This document shows, piece by piece, positions 10,932 to 20,800 of a stretch of 64,000 bases of DNA. The stretch spans positions 558,001 to 622,000 of the forward strand of contig NZ_NESL01000001.1 of NCBI RefSeq assembly GCF_003063435.1, written 5' to 3'. The stretch comes from Limnohabitans sp. 2KL-1 (GTDB lineage: Bacteria; Pseudomonadota; Gammaproteobacteria; Burkholderiales; Burkholderiaceae_C). Position 1 is the first letter of the stretch. Every line of letters begins with the position of its first letter. The position numbers and the translations under genes were made by a program. The notes below the pieces were generated by a model, which saw nothing but the letters and a program-made list of their open reading frames with translations, had not been told where the DNA came from and made no database searches.

Positions 10932-12097
10932 AAATCGCCATCGTCCACGACTGGCTCGTCAACTACGGCGGCTCCGAGCGGGTGCTCGAACAAATGCTGC
11001 TGTGCTACCCCCAGGCTGACCTGTTCAGCGTGGTCGACTTCGTGCCCAGCCACGAGCGAGACTTCTTGCAAGGTAAAAAAGTCACTACCACCTTCATCCA
11101 GAGCTTGCCCGGTGCAGGCAAGCACTACCGCAACTACCTGCCCCTCATGCCCCTGGCCATAGAGCAGCTCGATGTGTCCGGCTACGACCTCGTCATCAGC
11201 AGCTCGCATGCCGTGGCCAAAGGCATTCTCATCTCGCCTGACCAACTGCACCTGTGCATGTGTTACACCCCCATTCGCTACGCGTGGGACCTACAGCACC
11301 AATACCTCCAAGAATCCGGGCTCGACCGAGGCATCAAAGGCGGGCTGGTGCGCTGGATGCTGCACAAAATACGGCTTTGGGACGTGCGCACCGCCAATGG
11401 GGTGGACCATTTCATCGCTATTTCGCACTACATCGCGCGGCGCATTACCAAAAGTTACCGACGCGAAGCCCAGGTCATTTACCCCCCCGTGGACACAGAC
11501 TTTTTTGTGCCCCTGCCCGAGGGCGGGGCCAAGGACAACTTTTATCTCACAGCCTCACGCATGGTGCCTTACAAAAAAGTCGCGCTCATCGTAGAAGCCT
11601 TTAGTCGCATGCCTGACAAACAGCTCATCGTTATTGGTGATGGACCCGATATGGCTAAATGTCAAGCCGAAGCAGGCCCCAACGTGCAACTGATCGGACG
11701 CCAAAGCGCAGATAGCCTCAAAGACCATCTGCAACGCGCTAAAGCCTTCGTGTTTGCGGCCGAAGAAGACTTTGGCATCGCCCCCGTCGAAGCCCAAGCC
11801 TGCGGCACACCGGTCATTGCTTACGGCAAGGGGGCCGCCCGAGAAACCATACGTGCTGCCGACAGTCAGCTTGGAAACGCCAAAGAAGCCACCGGATTGT
11901 TTTTTGAGGAGCAAACCGCCGAGGCCATCATGGACGCAGTTGTGCGCTTTGATACTCTAGCCTCAAGTCTGAAATCTAAAAATTGCCAAAATAATGCAAG
12001 TAGATTCGCGAAGTCCAAATTCAGGCAAGAATTTGTGAATATGGTTGATAGCCAATACGCAGCGTTCCAAAAACAAAGCCAAATAGACCCAGGATAA
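10928..12097 (+). CDS. Glycosyltransferase family 4 (WbpZ/mannosyltransferase-like)
   Basis: A 389-residue GT-B enzyme beginning [19 protein letters not shown], which resembles WbaZ/WbpZ-type mannosyl- or rhamnosyltransferases that add the first residue of the chain. The donor motif AAEEDFGIAPVEAQACGTPV lies near residue 278. The ATG at 10928 forms an ATGA overlap with the preceding gene; an upstream in-frame start would only add residues inside that gene. It is the last clear member of the polysaccharide operon. The final 40 residues are Asn/Lys/Gln-rich and probably variable. Confidence 0.87.
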   Translation: MKIAIVHDWLVNYGGSERVLEQMLLCYPQADLFSVVDFVPSHERDFLQGKKVTTTFIQSLPGAGKHYRNYLPLMPLAIEQLDVSGYDLVISSSHAVAKGILISPDQLHLCMCYTPIRYAWDLQHQYLQESGLDRGIKGGLVRWMLHKIRLWDVRTANGVDHFIAISHYIARRITKSYRREAQVIYPPVDTDFFVPLPEGGAKDNFYLTASRMVPYKKVALIVEAFSRMPDKQLIVIGDGPDMAKCQAEAGPNVQLIGRQSADSLKDHLQRAKAFVFAAEEDFGIAPVEAQACGTPVIAYGKGAARETIRAADSQLGNAKEATGLFFEEQTAEAIMDAVVRFDTLASSLKSKNCQNNASRFAKSKFRQEFVNMVDSQYAAFQKQSQIDPG

Positions 12098-12104
12098 AAG
12101 CCCA

Positions 12105-12467
12105 TTGGTTCACCCAGAGATCACCACCTTGGCGAAAAACTCAGAAACCATCTTTCAGATCATGTGGTTCGCTGCACTCATCACCGTGCTGTGGGGCATG
12201 TTGGTAGGACACAGTGTAATTCCGCGCTGGGTGCATCAAAACGACAAGATAGCGCACTTTTTTGCATTTGGGGCACTTGCCGGTATGGCTCACGGTGCTT
12301 GGCCAAGCTTAAACTTGGCCACCATATGGCTGATGATCGTAGGGCTAGGCTTGCTGACCGAGGGGGCACAACACCTCACGATTCAACACCGGTTTTGTTG
12401 GCGTGACGCTGTGGCCAACAGCTTGGGTGCGGGCTGTGTGCTGGCTTTGTTGCATGTCTGGGCATAA
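12105..12467 (+). CDS. VanZ-like small membrane protein
   Basis: A 120-residue protein with four hydrophobic segments and a VanZ-type core (HQNDKIAHFFAFGALAGMAH, then LLTEGAQHLTIQHRFCWRDAVANSLGA). The conserved acidic and His residues between helices are the family hallmark; the biochemical role of VanZ-like proteins is poorly known. It starts eight bases after the last glycosyltransferase, so it may be cotranscribed with it. The start is uncertain: TTG at 12105 gives the longest form, but another TTG or an internal ATG nearer the first helix is possible. Confidence 0.7.
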   Translation: MVHPEITTLAKNSETIFQIMWFAALITVLWGMLVGHSVIPRWVHQNDKIAHFFAFGALAGMAHGAWPSLNLATIWLMIVGLGLLTEGAQHLTIQHRFCWRDAVANSLGAGCVLALLHVWA

Positions 12468-12516
12468 ATTGGCAAACCCTTACGTTGCGGCAACATTCAG
12501 TCATAATCAGACTGCT

Positions 12517-13893
12517 ATGAAAAAGGCCTTAATCAACTGTCAAGCCGCCACGTTGCTTGTTTTGCAATGGTCCAAGGGGCTATTTGCGCTTTGTTTGGTC
12601 ATGTTGGGTCTGCTTTGGCATGCTGCCGTTCTGGCGCAAACCGATGCAGCAGGGCGTGTTATGTTTGTGGTGGGCAAAGCCAGCAAGCACACTTTGAATG
12701 GACCCGAACAAGAGATCACCAAAGACATGATTGTGCGGCAAGGCGACAAACTGGTCACAGCCGCTGACGCCTACGTTTATACGCGCATGGCCGATGGTGC
12801 ATTGTTGGTGGTGCGTCCTGCCTCCACACTCAGCATTGATCTGTGGCGCTATGACGCAGTCAAACCTGAACAATCACAAATTAAATACACCCTGCACAAC
12901 GGTTTGAGTCGATACGTTTCAGGCCGGGGCTCCCAGGCGGCCAAGGATCAGTTTCGTTTCAACACCCCCTTGGCGGCGATTGGCGTTCGCGGCACTGACT
13001 TCACAGTCTGGTCGCAGCCTGAAGTGACCGAAGTGGCTGTTCGTGCGGGTGGTGTAGTCATGAGTGCATTTGGGAGCAACTGTCAAAAAGAGGCTTTGGG
13101 TCCCTGCGAAGGGCGCAGCGCTACAGAATTATTTGCCAGTTCCGGCCCTGGATTTTTGCAGCTCAAGTCGGGCGAAAAGCAACCTCAGTTGATCCCGCTC
13201 AATGGCAAAGTTGGGCCCGATCAAAACAGCCCTGCCTTGATCAACGAGCCCAGCGCCAAAGAAGACAAATCTGGCTCCGCAACCAATGGCATGCTGGCGT
13301 TGAAAATTGAGAACCGTGTGGAAAAAATGGCAGCCCAATTGAATGCTGAAGCGGTGACTCAGATGCAGGCTGCACAAGTTGTGCCGGTGCCACCACCACT
13401 GGCCGTCTGGGGGCGATGGGGCGGATTGGCTACCAACGCCGAGCGTGACCAAATCGTGGCTAACTTACTCAATGGGCGTGAAGTAGCTGCCATTAATTCG
13501 TACTACATATTGGCCAGTAAACCCGGCATGCAGACCACACTGCCTGAAACCGGAACGGGCAATTTCAAACTCACAGAGCACGATGGGATTGTCATCAACC
13601 CGCAAACCGGCAAAGCAGAAAGCACGAGGGTGCTGGATGGGAGTTTGCGCATTGATTTCGGCAAACAGCGCTTCCAGACCGACCTCAAGCTGGAGGCACT
13701 GGGTCAAATGCTGCAAATCGGTGCGGCCGGCAAGGTTGAGCCTGGTGGTATCTTGCGCTCAGATTTGTTTGTGTCACCCACTACGGTTCAAGGCCTGGTG
13801 GGCGGAGAAGGGGCAGGTCAGGCCTCTTACATTTATCGTCAGCCAGGAACCAACGGACTTGACATTTCTGGCGCAACGCACTGGAATCGATAA
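12517..13893 (+). CDS. FecR-domain periplasmic protein
   Basis: A 458-residue protein with a long hydrophobic N-terminal segment (LFALCLVMLGLLWHAAVLAQT) that acts as signal peptide or anchor. A FecR-type domain follows at about residues 35-180: GRVMFVVGKASK, VRQGDKLVTAADAYVYTRMADGA cut by conserved positions, then FRFNTPLAAIGVRGTDFTV. The rest is unrecognised. The ATG at 12517 was chosen because upstream in-frame starts overlap the VanZ-like gene and lack a signal peptide. In many proteobacteria FecR-domain proteins of this kind sit beside CHASE2 cyclases, as here. A sensing or scaffolding role in the periplasm is inference. Confidence 0.82.
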   Translation: MKKALINCQAATLLVLQWSKGLFALCLVMLGLLWHAAVLAQTDAAGRVMFVVGKASKHTLNGPEQEITKDMIVRQGDKLVTAADAYVYTRMADGALLVVRPASTLSIDLWRYDAVKPEQSQIKYTLHNGLSRYVSGRGSQAAKDQFRFNTPLAAIGVRGTDFTVWSQPEVTEVAVRAGGVVMSAFGSNCQKEALGPCEGRSATELFASSGPGFLQLKSGEKQPQLIPLNGKVGPDQNSPALINEPSAKEDKSGSATNGMLALKIENRVEKMAAQLNAEAVTQMQAAQVVPVPPPLAVWGRWGGLATNAERDQIVANLLNGREVAAINSYYILASKPGMQTTLPETGTGNFKLTEHDGIVINPQTGKAESTRVLDGSLRIDFGKQRFQTDLKLEALGQMLQIGAAGKVEPGGILRSDLFVSPTTVQGLVGGEGAGQASYIYRQPGTNGLDISGATHWNR

Positions 13894-13907
13894 GGCGTGA
13901 GAAGGCG

Positions 13908-15860
13908 TTGATCAACTTGCGACGACTGCCAGTTGCCCACAAATATCTGGTTTGGTCCCTCCTCTTTTGCGTCACAGGTCTTCTGGCCTGCATGCTGCAA
14001 TGGCGTCATCAGCCGAACGGACTGTTCTCACCCTTTGAACATGCCATCAAAGACGCTATTCGTCGTAGCATCGTCGACACCCGGTCTGAAACGCGCATGG
14101 TGGTCATCGACATCGATGAAAACAGCCTGAACATGGTGGGCCCTTGGCCCTGGCCCAGAAGTCAAATGGCCCAATTGATTGAAGACTTGGTGACTGAGCA
14201 TGGCGTTCGGATGATAGGGCTGGATGTGGTGTTTCCTGCTCCTGCAGATCCGGTCGGAGATATGCGTCTGCAAGCCTTGGCGCAGTTTGCGCCAGTCGTG
14301 ATGGCGCAAGTCTTTGACATGAACCAACGCGAGCAAGCCATTGTCAGCGGGGTACCCATCGGCACCACGCCGCCTATACCAGGTAACTGGCCACAGGCCC
14401 AGGGCCACTTGGCCAACCACGCAGGCTTGTCGCAGGCCCGCTGTGCAGGCAACATCAGCAGCATCATTGACACAGATGGCGCAGTGCGCAGACTCAACAC
14501 CGTTGTCACATGGGGGCAAGCCCCGCAACTCAGCCTGGGTCTGGCCATGTTGGCCTGCGACACCCAAACCGCTGCTTCATTGCCCCGATTGTTACATTCA
14601 CTGGTCGCATCCGGCCAAGACCAACACTGGGAGGTGCCTTACAGCAAACACCTCGATGCCTACACCGTCATCCCCGCATCACAGATTTTGTTGCAACAAG
14701 TCAACAAGGAACGCTTGCGCGGCAAATGGGTCCTGATTGGCTCTTCGGCGCTGGGGCTCAATGACACAGTCTCCATTCCCTTGGCTAGCAGCGTGCCGGG
14801 GGTCATGGTGCATGCCCAAGCCCTAAGCACCTGGTTGGACCAAGTCGAACAAGGCCCTGACAGCACGCATCCCAGCGCCCGTGCCATTGCTGTGCTCTGG
14901 ACGCTTTCAACTCTTGCCCTCCTGGCTTGGGCCATGGCCCGCTGGCGTGCCTGGCTCTTGCTGCCCATAGGTGCAGCGCTCACATTGACCTGGCTGGGGC
15001 TGGCCAGCGTGCTTATCACCTGGCAACAAAGTTTTTCAGTCAGTGCGCCCATCCTCGCTTATTTGGCGGTGCTTTTGATGATCCCCTTGGCTTGGTGGCT
15101 CACCCAAAAAGACCGCAAACAACTGCTCAGTACTTTTGCCACTTATGTGGCACCCTCAGTACTCGACAAAATGTTGCAGCAAGGCTTGGACAAACCGTTG
15201 ACTCCCAGACACACGCGCATCACCGTGCTGTCGGCCGACATGCAAAACTACTCGGGTCTGACCGCCAGTGGCTCGCTGCAAGAAACGGCTGACCTGACCA
15301 GGGGCTTTTTGCAGTGCATCACAGAGCCCCTTTTGACACACCAAGGTACGCTGGACAAATACACCGGTGACGGACTTGTGGCATTTTGGGGTGCGCCACT
15401 GGATACGCCCCAGCCTGAAAACCAAGCCCTTCAAGCTGCACTCGAAATGGTCGATGCCGTGCATGCCTGGAACCTGCAACGGATGGCCCAAGGCTTGCCC
15501 GCTGCGCGGCTTCGCATTGGCATCGAGTCAGGACAAGCCCTTGTCGGCGACTTGGGTACACCCTTCAGAAGCACTTATACCGCCGTGGGCACCTGCATCA
15601 ACAGTGCCAGCAAAATTCAGGCGGCCGCTAAACACCATCCCCACGACATCCTGGTGGGCGAAGATGCCGCCGTTCACATGACAGATGTGAAGCTTGTCAA
15701 AGTAGCTGACCTGCAGTGGGGTGCAACCGTGCGACCAAAAGCCGTTTATGCACCCATAAACGCCCTGCAGAGCAATCCCGAGGGCGGCGATGCTCCAATG
15801 CCGGGCACACCTGCTGCGCCTGTTGCGACGACCTCGTCAGCGCGGCTTGCCTCACCATGA
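13908..15860 (+). CDS. CHASE2-domain class III adenylate cyclase
   Basis: A 650-residue inner-membrane enzyme. An N-terminal helix leads into a periplasmic CHASE2 sensor (about 40-320; VVIDIDENSLNMVGPWPWPR is typical). About three membrane helices follow (325-400), then a class III cyclase domain (about 430-610). Metal-binding Asp444 (LSADMQNYSG) and Asp488 (KYTGDGLVAFWG) are present. Lys484 and Thr562 at the base-selecting positions favour ATP over GTP. The motif that is normally Asn-x3-Arg reads N565-SAS-K569, a conservative change at a catalytic residue, so activity needs testing. TTG at 13908 was chosen for the GAGAAGG just upstream. It lies between a FecR-domain protein and a barrel protein, with a CRP homologue next door. 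Confidence 0.88.
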   Translation: MINLRRLPVAHKYLVWSLLFCVTGLLACMLQWRHQPNGLFSPFEHAIKDAIRRSIVDTRSETRMVVIDIDENSLNMVGPWPWPRSQMAQLIEDLVTEHGVRMIGLDVVFPAPADPVGDMRLQALAQFAPVVMAQVFDMNQREQAIVSGVPIGTTPPIPGNWPQAQGHLANHAGLSQARCAGNISSIIDTDGAVRRLNTVVTWGQAPQLSLGLAMLACDTQTAASLPRLLHSLVASGQDQHWEVPYSKHLDAYTVIPASQILLQQVNKERLRGKWVLIGSSALGLNDTVSIPLASSVPGVMVHAQALSTWLDQVEQGPDSTHPSARAIAVLWTLSTLALLAWAMARWRAWLLLPIGAALTLTWLGLASVLITWQQSFSVSAPILAYLAVLLMIPLAWWLTQKDRKQLLSTFATYVAPSVLDKMLQQGLDKPLTPRHTRITVLSADMQNYSGLTASGSLQETADLTRGFLQCITEPLLTHQGTLDKYTGDGLVAFWGAPLDTPQPENQALQAALEMVDAVHAWNLQRMAQGLPAARLRIGIESGQALVGDLGTPFRSTYTAVGTCINSASKIQAAAKHHPHDILVGEDAAVHMTDVKLVKVADLQWGATVRPKAVYAPINALQSNPEGGDAPMPGTPAAPVATTSSARLASP

Positions 15861-16996
15861 GCACCCAGCAGCCCCATCTTCGCTTTGGTGCCTTGCTGGT
15901 TGCCATGGGGCTGCTCATGGGCAGCGAAGCCAAGGCCAACCCGGACGCAGCTTACGCCGAAGAGTTGGTCGACATCGTTTTGCAGCACTGCCAAGCTGGC
16001 GATGCAGAGCTCGCCAAGGCCATCCGCCAAGCCATACTGCAGCAACTTCAGCCCCCGCCAGAAATACAGGCCTTGCTGGATCAAATTGTGCAAAACGGGT
16101 GCAAGCCTCGTCTCGTCCAAAGCCCCAAAAACTACACTGAACTGGCGTTGACCATGGGCTATGACGACAACGTCAACCAAGGCATCAATGCCAATACCAT
16201 CACCTTGGGCACCGTCCTTAAACCCATCACATTGCTGCTCGATAGCGATTACAAACCCGCCAGTGCAATGCACACGGCTGCCACGGCCACATACCAACGC
16301 AGCACGGGCAACGGCTGGGTGCTGCGAGCCGACGTAGGGCACAAACAAATCCACAATTACAGCCCACTCAACACCACAGGCATGAGCCTGACGGCACGTT
16401 ATGCACTCAAGCCCATGGGCATCGATTCGGCCGTGCAGTTTGGCTGGTCACAGTCGTGGTTGAGCAGCAGCCCTTACCGGCGTACGCCCTCGTTAGACTG
16501 GCAAAGCACACTGGGTAACCCCCGCCAACCCTGGGTGCTCCAGGCGCAAATGCAGCAGATCGATCACAGCACCGACACCACGCAAGACGCTCGCATCCAC
16601 AGCCTGGGCGCTACCCGCTACATACGCTGGGGCCAGCAAGGCATCACCACCCTGGGTGCAGGCCTGCTGTATGACCAGTCACACCAACAGCGGGCGGGCG
16701 GGCACCGTCAAGGGCAAAGTTGGCAAGTTGCCGTGCAACACCCGTGGGGCAAGGGGCAATTTCAAGCCCAATGGAGTCAAGTTCGCTGGACCACCGCCAA
16801 TGACTTTTCCCCCGGGCTGGTCGACCACCGCAGAGAGAACCAAACCACGCAACTTTCGCTGGCGTACCACCTGCGTTTGGAGGGGCGGAGTCGTGTTTTC
16901 ATGGAGCTTCAGCACAAAAACGCCAAAGACAACATCCCGTTGTATGCGCACACCTCAAACGGACTTGTGGCCGGCTGGATTCAGCAATGGCAATGA
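15857..16996 (+). CDS. Predicted outer-membrane beta-barrel protein of the FecR-cyclase operon
   Basis: A 379-residue protein with a signal peptide (GALLVAMGLLMGSEAKA) and a short helical N-terminal part rich in Gln and Ala (about 25-95). From about residue 100 come many alternating amphipathic strands, starting with a YDDNVNQG-type strand and ending in an aromatic-rich C-terminus (VAGWIQQWQ) as in outer-membrane barrels. The ATG at 15857 overlaps the cyclase stop by four bases, so the two are coupled. The last 42 bases overlap the convergent regulator gene. The family is not identified beyond a resemblance to barrels that follow short helical repeats. It may form the surface part of a sensing unit with the cyclase (inference). 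Confidence 0.7.
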   Translation: MSTQQPHLRFGALLVAMGLLMGSEAKANPDAAYAEELVDIVLQHCQAGDAELAKAIRQAILQQLQPPPEIQALLDQIVQNGCKPRLVQSPKNYTELALTMGYDDNVNQGINANTITLGTVLKPITLLLDSDYKPASAMHTAATATYQRSTGNGWVLRADVGHKQIHNYSPLNTTGMSLTARYALKPMGIDSAVQFGWSQSWLSSSPYRRTPSLDWQSTLGNPRQPWVLQAQMQQIDHSTDTTQDARIHSLGATRYIRWGQQGITTLGAGLLYDQSHQQRAGGHRQGQSWQVAVQHPWGKGQFQAQWSQVRWTTANDFSPGLVDHRRENQTTQLSLAYHLRLEGRSRVFMELQHKNAKDNIPLYAHTSNGLVAGWIQQWQ

Positions 16997-17671
16997 ATCC
17001 TCGTGGGCCAACTGCACCAAAATTTGGGGCTGCAACACCCACAAACCCTGTGGCCCCTTGGCAATCACCCCATCCCGCATCAAACGAGCCAAAGACCGCG
17101 ACACCGTCTCGCGGCTCGTGTTCAGCATATTGGCCAAATCTTGTTGCTTAGGTACATCGCGCACCAGCCAGCCGCCTTCTGGCGTCCTGATCTGGCTATG
17201 CGTCAACCAAGCACACACCCGCTGAAAAGCCTGCGGCAAACTCAACAAAACCCGCTGAATCGTCATCTCGCGCACCTTTCCCACCAAATGCGTCATCAAG
17301 CGTTGGGCCACCACAGGTTGGGTGTAAAAGAGGGACTGCGCAACCGCCAAAGGTAGGCAGCCCACCAAACTCGGCTGTGTTGCCTTGATGAACGCCGTGC
17401 GAGGCAATTGGTCAATCACGCTCAGTTCGCCAAAAAAAGCGCCGGGTGCAATGGAACTCAAGCTCACCTCCTGCCCGTTGTGAAGCAGGTCATACACCAA
17501 CAATTGGCCCGTGATCAAAATGTAAAGACCATCCGAAGGATCGCCCTTTCGGCACACCACATCATCCGTTTGCAGGCTTTTCCAACGTGAATTTTCTTCA
17601 AGTTTTACCAAAACAGAATCTGCTATGTCCTTGAAAAGAGGGCAATTTCTGAATCTTAAGTGTGCATGCAT
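16955..17671 (-). CDS. CRP-type cAMP-responsive transcriptional regulator
   Basis: A 238-residue Crp/Fnr-family activator. The N-terminal cyclic-nucleotide domain has a phosphate-binding cassette with G81-E82-L83 and P90-R91-T92-A93, the pattern that binds cNMP. The C-terminal winged helix has S186-R-E-T-V-S-R192, which keeps the Arg-Glu-x3-Arg of E. coli CRP rather than the FNR-type Glu-x2-Ser-Arg. There is no N-terminal Cys cluster for an iron-sulfur centre. It is convergent with the cyclase operon and divergent from the surface-protein gene, with a perfect CRP-type site in the shared spacer. Autoregulation and control of the surface gene by cAMP are the simplest reading. Confidence 0.9.
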   Translation of the reverse strand: MHAHLRFRNCPLFKDIADSVLVKLEENSRWKSLQTDDVVCRKGDPSDGLYILITGQLLVYDLLHNGQEVSLSSIAPGAFFGELSVIDQLPRTAFIKATQPSLVGCLPLAVAQSLFYTQPVVAQRLMTHLVGKVREMTIQRVLLSLPQAFQRVCAWLTHSQIRTPEGGWLVRDVPKQQDLANMLNTSRETVSRSLARLMRDGVIAKGPQGLWVLQPQILVQLAHEDSLPLLNPAGHKSV

Positions 17672-17740
17672 GAGGCAAAGTTGCTTGAATGAGGAAAATC
17701 AATGTTGTAAATGACCAACAAGGTCAAAAGTATCGCACAG

Positions 17741-17758
17741 ATGTGATGTGCGTCACAT
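17741..17758. promoter_or_regulatory. CRP-type operator (TGTGA-N6-TCACA)
   Basis: ATGTGA and TCACAT form a perfect inverted repeat around six bases, the ideal CRP core. It lies in the spacer between the divergent CRP-type regulator (start 17671) and the surface-protein gene (start 17874). Its centre, 17749.5, is about 41 bases before the start point expected from the -10 box at 17778, the spacing of class II CRP activation. Confidence 0.8.
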
Positions 17759-17777
17759 GTAAAAGGCGGCCTTCTGG

Positions 17778-17783
17778 TATATT
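17778..17783 (+). promoter_or_regulatory. Probable -10 box of the surface-protein promoter
   Basis: TATATT matches the -10 consensus at five of six positions and predicts transcription from about 17790, giving a leader of about 84 bases. No good -35 box is present at the proper distance; the CRP-type site occupies that position, as expected for an activator-dependent promoter. Confidence 0.6.
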
Positions 17784-17873
17784 CGAAGAAGCAACGTGCG
17801 GTTGACTGTGGATAAAACCCGGTTGAGCAGGCGTGTTGTTGAAATCGATTTTTACTATCCACAAGGAGCTCTC

Positions 17874-20800
17874 ATGGCTAGCACCACATTTTTGCAAAAA
17901 GCATATTTGGCCTATTTCGGCCGTCCTGCAGACGCATCCGGTCTGATCACCTTCGCTAACGTCAGCGAAGCCCAAGTCATTGCCTCGTTCAGCGCTTCGC
18001 CAGAATCGCAAGAATTCTTTGGCAGCATGCCGCTGTTGGAGCAGATCAACACGATCTACAACAACCTGTTCAACCGTGATGCCGAGCCAGCAGGCTTGCT
18101 GCACTGGGCCACCAAGATCCAAAGCGGCGAGCTGACATTGGCTGCTGCTGCCATGGTGATTCTGAGCAACGCACAAAACAGCGACGTTACCGCTGTCGCC
18201 AACAAACTGGCCGCTAGCGCTGCCTTCACTGCCGCTGTGGACACCACACCCGAAATTCTGGGTTATGCCGGTGCCGACGCCATTGCACCAGCACGCGCCT
18301 TCTTGGCATCCGTGACATCTGATCCAGCCACCCTGACAGCAGCCACCAAGGCTGCTGCACTGGACGCTTCCGTGGCTGGTGTGGTTGATGCTGGTACCCA
18401 TGGTGCCAACGCTGGCCAGACTTTCATGCTCACTGCCGGTGTGGATCAATTCACTGGTGCAGGTGAACGTAACACCATTAAGGTGTGGGACGGTGTGGGC
18501 GTGGGCGGTTCAAACACAACCAACGCAGTAACCGTGGTCGGCGCTGATGACGTCATTGACGGCGGCGCAGGTACCGACACTCTGAACTGGACAGCTACCG
18601 TCGACCACAACAACGAGCTGGTCGGTTCGTTCACAAACATTGAGCTGGTGAACATCACTGGCGCAGACAATATCGGTGGCTATAACGCGGAACTGGTTGC
18701 TGCATACGCTGATGTTGATGCTGCGCAAGCTGGTGTCGATGCTGCGGATGCTGGTGTCGATGCTGCTTACGATGTTGTCTACCAGGCGGCTTACGACGTG
18801 GATGCAGCTCAAGAAGTTCTCTATGAGTTCAATCAGTATTTTGTGTGGGATGGTGGTGATGAATACGTTACTGAGTTGCTGTGGTATCTGACGACTTATG
18901 CCGGCGATGTCTATAATTCCTTAGCCGATAACGAGGCTTACGATGCAGCGATTGTGGCTGGTACAGCCGGTTATGTAACTTGGGATGGGATTCGAGCTGC
19001 AATCGTCGGCGTCATCAATCGGTACGAAGATGCGTACGAAACCGCTTACGATGCGTTGTACGATGCTGAAGATGTGCGTAACGAAGCTGGATATGTGCTT
19101 AACGTTGCTCAGGACGCTCGTGATAACCTCGAAAACCTCGACAACGACGGCCAAATCGATGCATCGTTCTTCGGTGGCATGCTCACGTTGACGCACGACG
19201 GTGAATATGTCGACACCATCGAATTGACTGGCGACCAGACTCTGGTGTTGACAGGCGAAGATGTGAACGGCGATGTGTACATGAAAAAGGGCGCAACCGT
19301 TGCCAACATCGTGTTCGATGGCACCGTGAGCGCTAACGACTTCGACTTGTACCAGGACGGCTCCGAAGGCAATGCCCTCGACACCATCAATGTGACTTCC
19401 AGCACGATTGAGTCGCTGAGCTTGTGGACCTACAACGCCGCCCAAGTCAACATCGACATCGACACTGCAGGTGCAGTTGATCTCTACTTGGATTCTGTCG
19501 ATGTCGATGTGGCAGCTGTCATCGATGCCAGCGCCAGCACGTCTGACCTGAACGTCTACACGGATCAACAAGACATTGCTTCGATCACTACTGGCTCTGG
19601 CGATGACACCGTGACCTGGGATGCTGAAGGCGTGCCCAATGATCTGACCATCGTTACCGGCGCTGGCTCCGACACCGTGGTGTTCGACAATGTCTTGCCG
19701 CAGAGCGGCACGCTCACCGTCGAGCTGGGCACAGACAATGACACCTTTGATGGTTCCGACATGCTGCTGACCGATTTCGCGCCTGAAATCACCAAGGTTG
19801 ACGGTGGTGCTGGCACTGACACCCTGATGGTGTTGATGGAAGGCTTCCAAACTGAAGAGTCCTACATCCGTCTGACGGAAGACTTCACCAACTTTGAGAC
19901 CCTGGTTCTGACCCAGTACGATGATGTTGTCAATAATTATTCCGATGGCCTTGATCCGGTCGAAATTGACGCTTCCAAGCTGGCCAATTTCACCCGCTTC
20001 GTGTTGAATGGTTACAACGACTACAACGACGAAGGTCCAGTGGTGTTCACCAATGTGTTGTCAACTCAAACCGTCAGCACCCAGTTCGACTGGTACGATG
20101 GCAACGGCGGTGGTGCGGTCAACGTGACCGCTCAGGGTTACGATGTCGCCGGTGCCGATGTGGCTGACATCAACGCAGAGCACATCACGCCAGTCAATGG
20201 TGGCTATACCCACACCGATTGGGAAATATACGGCGACAACGCAACCCTCAGCATCAGCAACAACAGCGTTGAAGATGACGAGCAAGGTGCAGAAGTTGAA
20301 GTCAGCGGTGATGTCGCTACCTTGACCCTCAATCTGGACGGTGGCTTCACCTCTGGTGACGGCTATGCTGAAGTTTATTTGTATGCGCAAGACGATAACT
20401 TTGCCAACTTGACCTCGGTCACCGTGAATGGTGAAGGCGCTTCGTACGCCAGTATCTCAAACTACGACGGCGCTGCGCTGGCCACCATCAACGCCACCGG
20501 CATGGATGCAACGGGCCTGACATCCGATAGTGGCTGGGACTCTGACTTCTACTACTACACCGAAAACGCATCGGTGGTCGAGTCGATTCAGCTGGGCGAT
20601 GCTGTTGACTACATCGGAATCGGTTACATCACCGATGGCGATAACAACACCGTTTACGGCTCCAACCGTGGCAACATGGACACCATCACCGGCTTCGACT
20701 TCGAGAACGACTACGTCTACGCAGGCGGTGAAGATTTCACACTGGTTGCCGAAGCCGATTTGGTGGGCTCCACGCTGGCCACGATCCTGCAGAACTTGGC

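Noticed and set aside
18700..18780. Short repeats in the first surface-protein gene as a possible CRISPR or regulatory array
   Set aside because: They are in-frame codon repeats (Val-Asp-Ala-Ala units) without constant repeat-spacer spacing.
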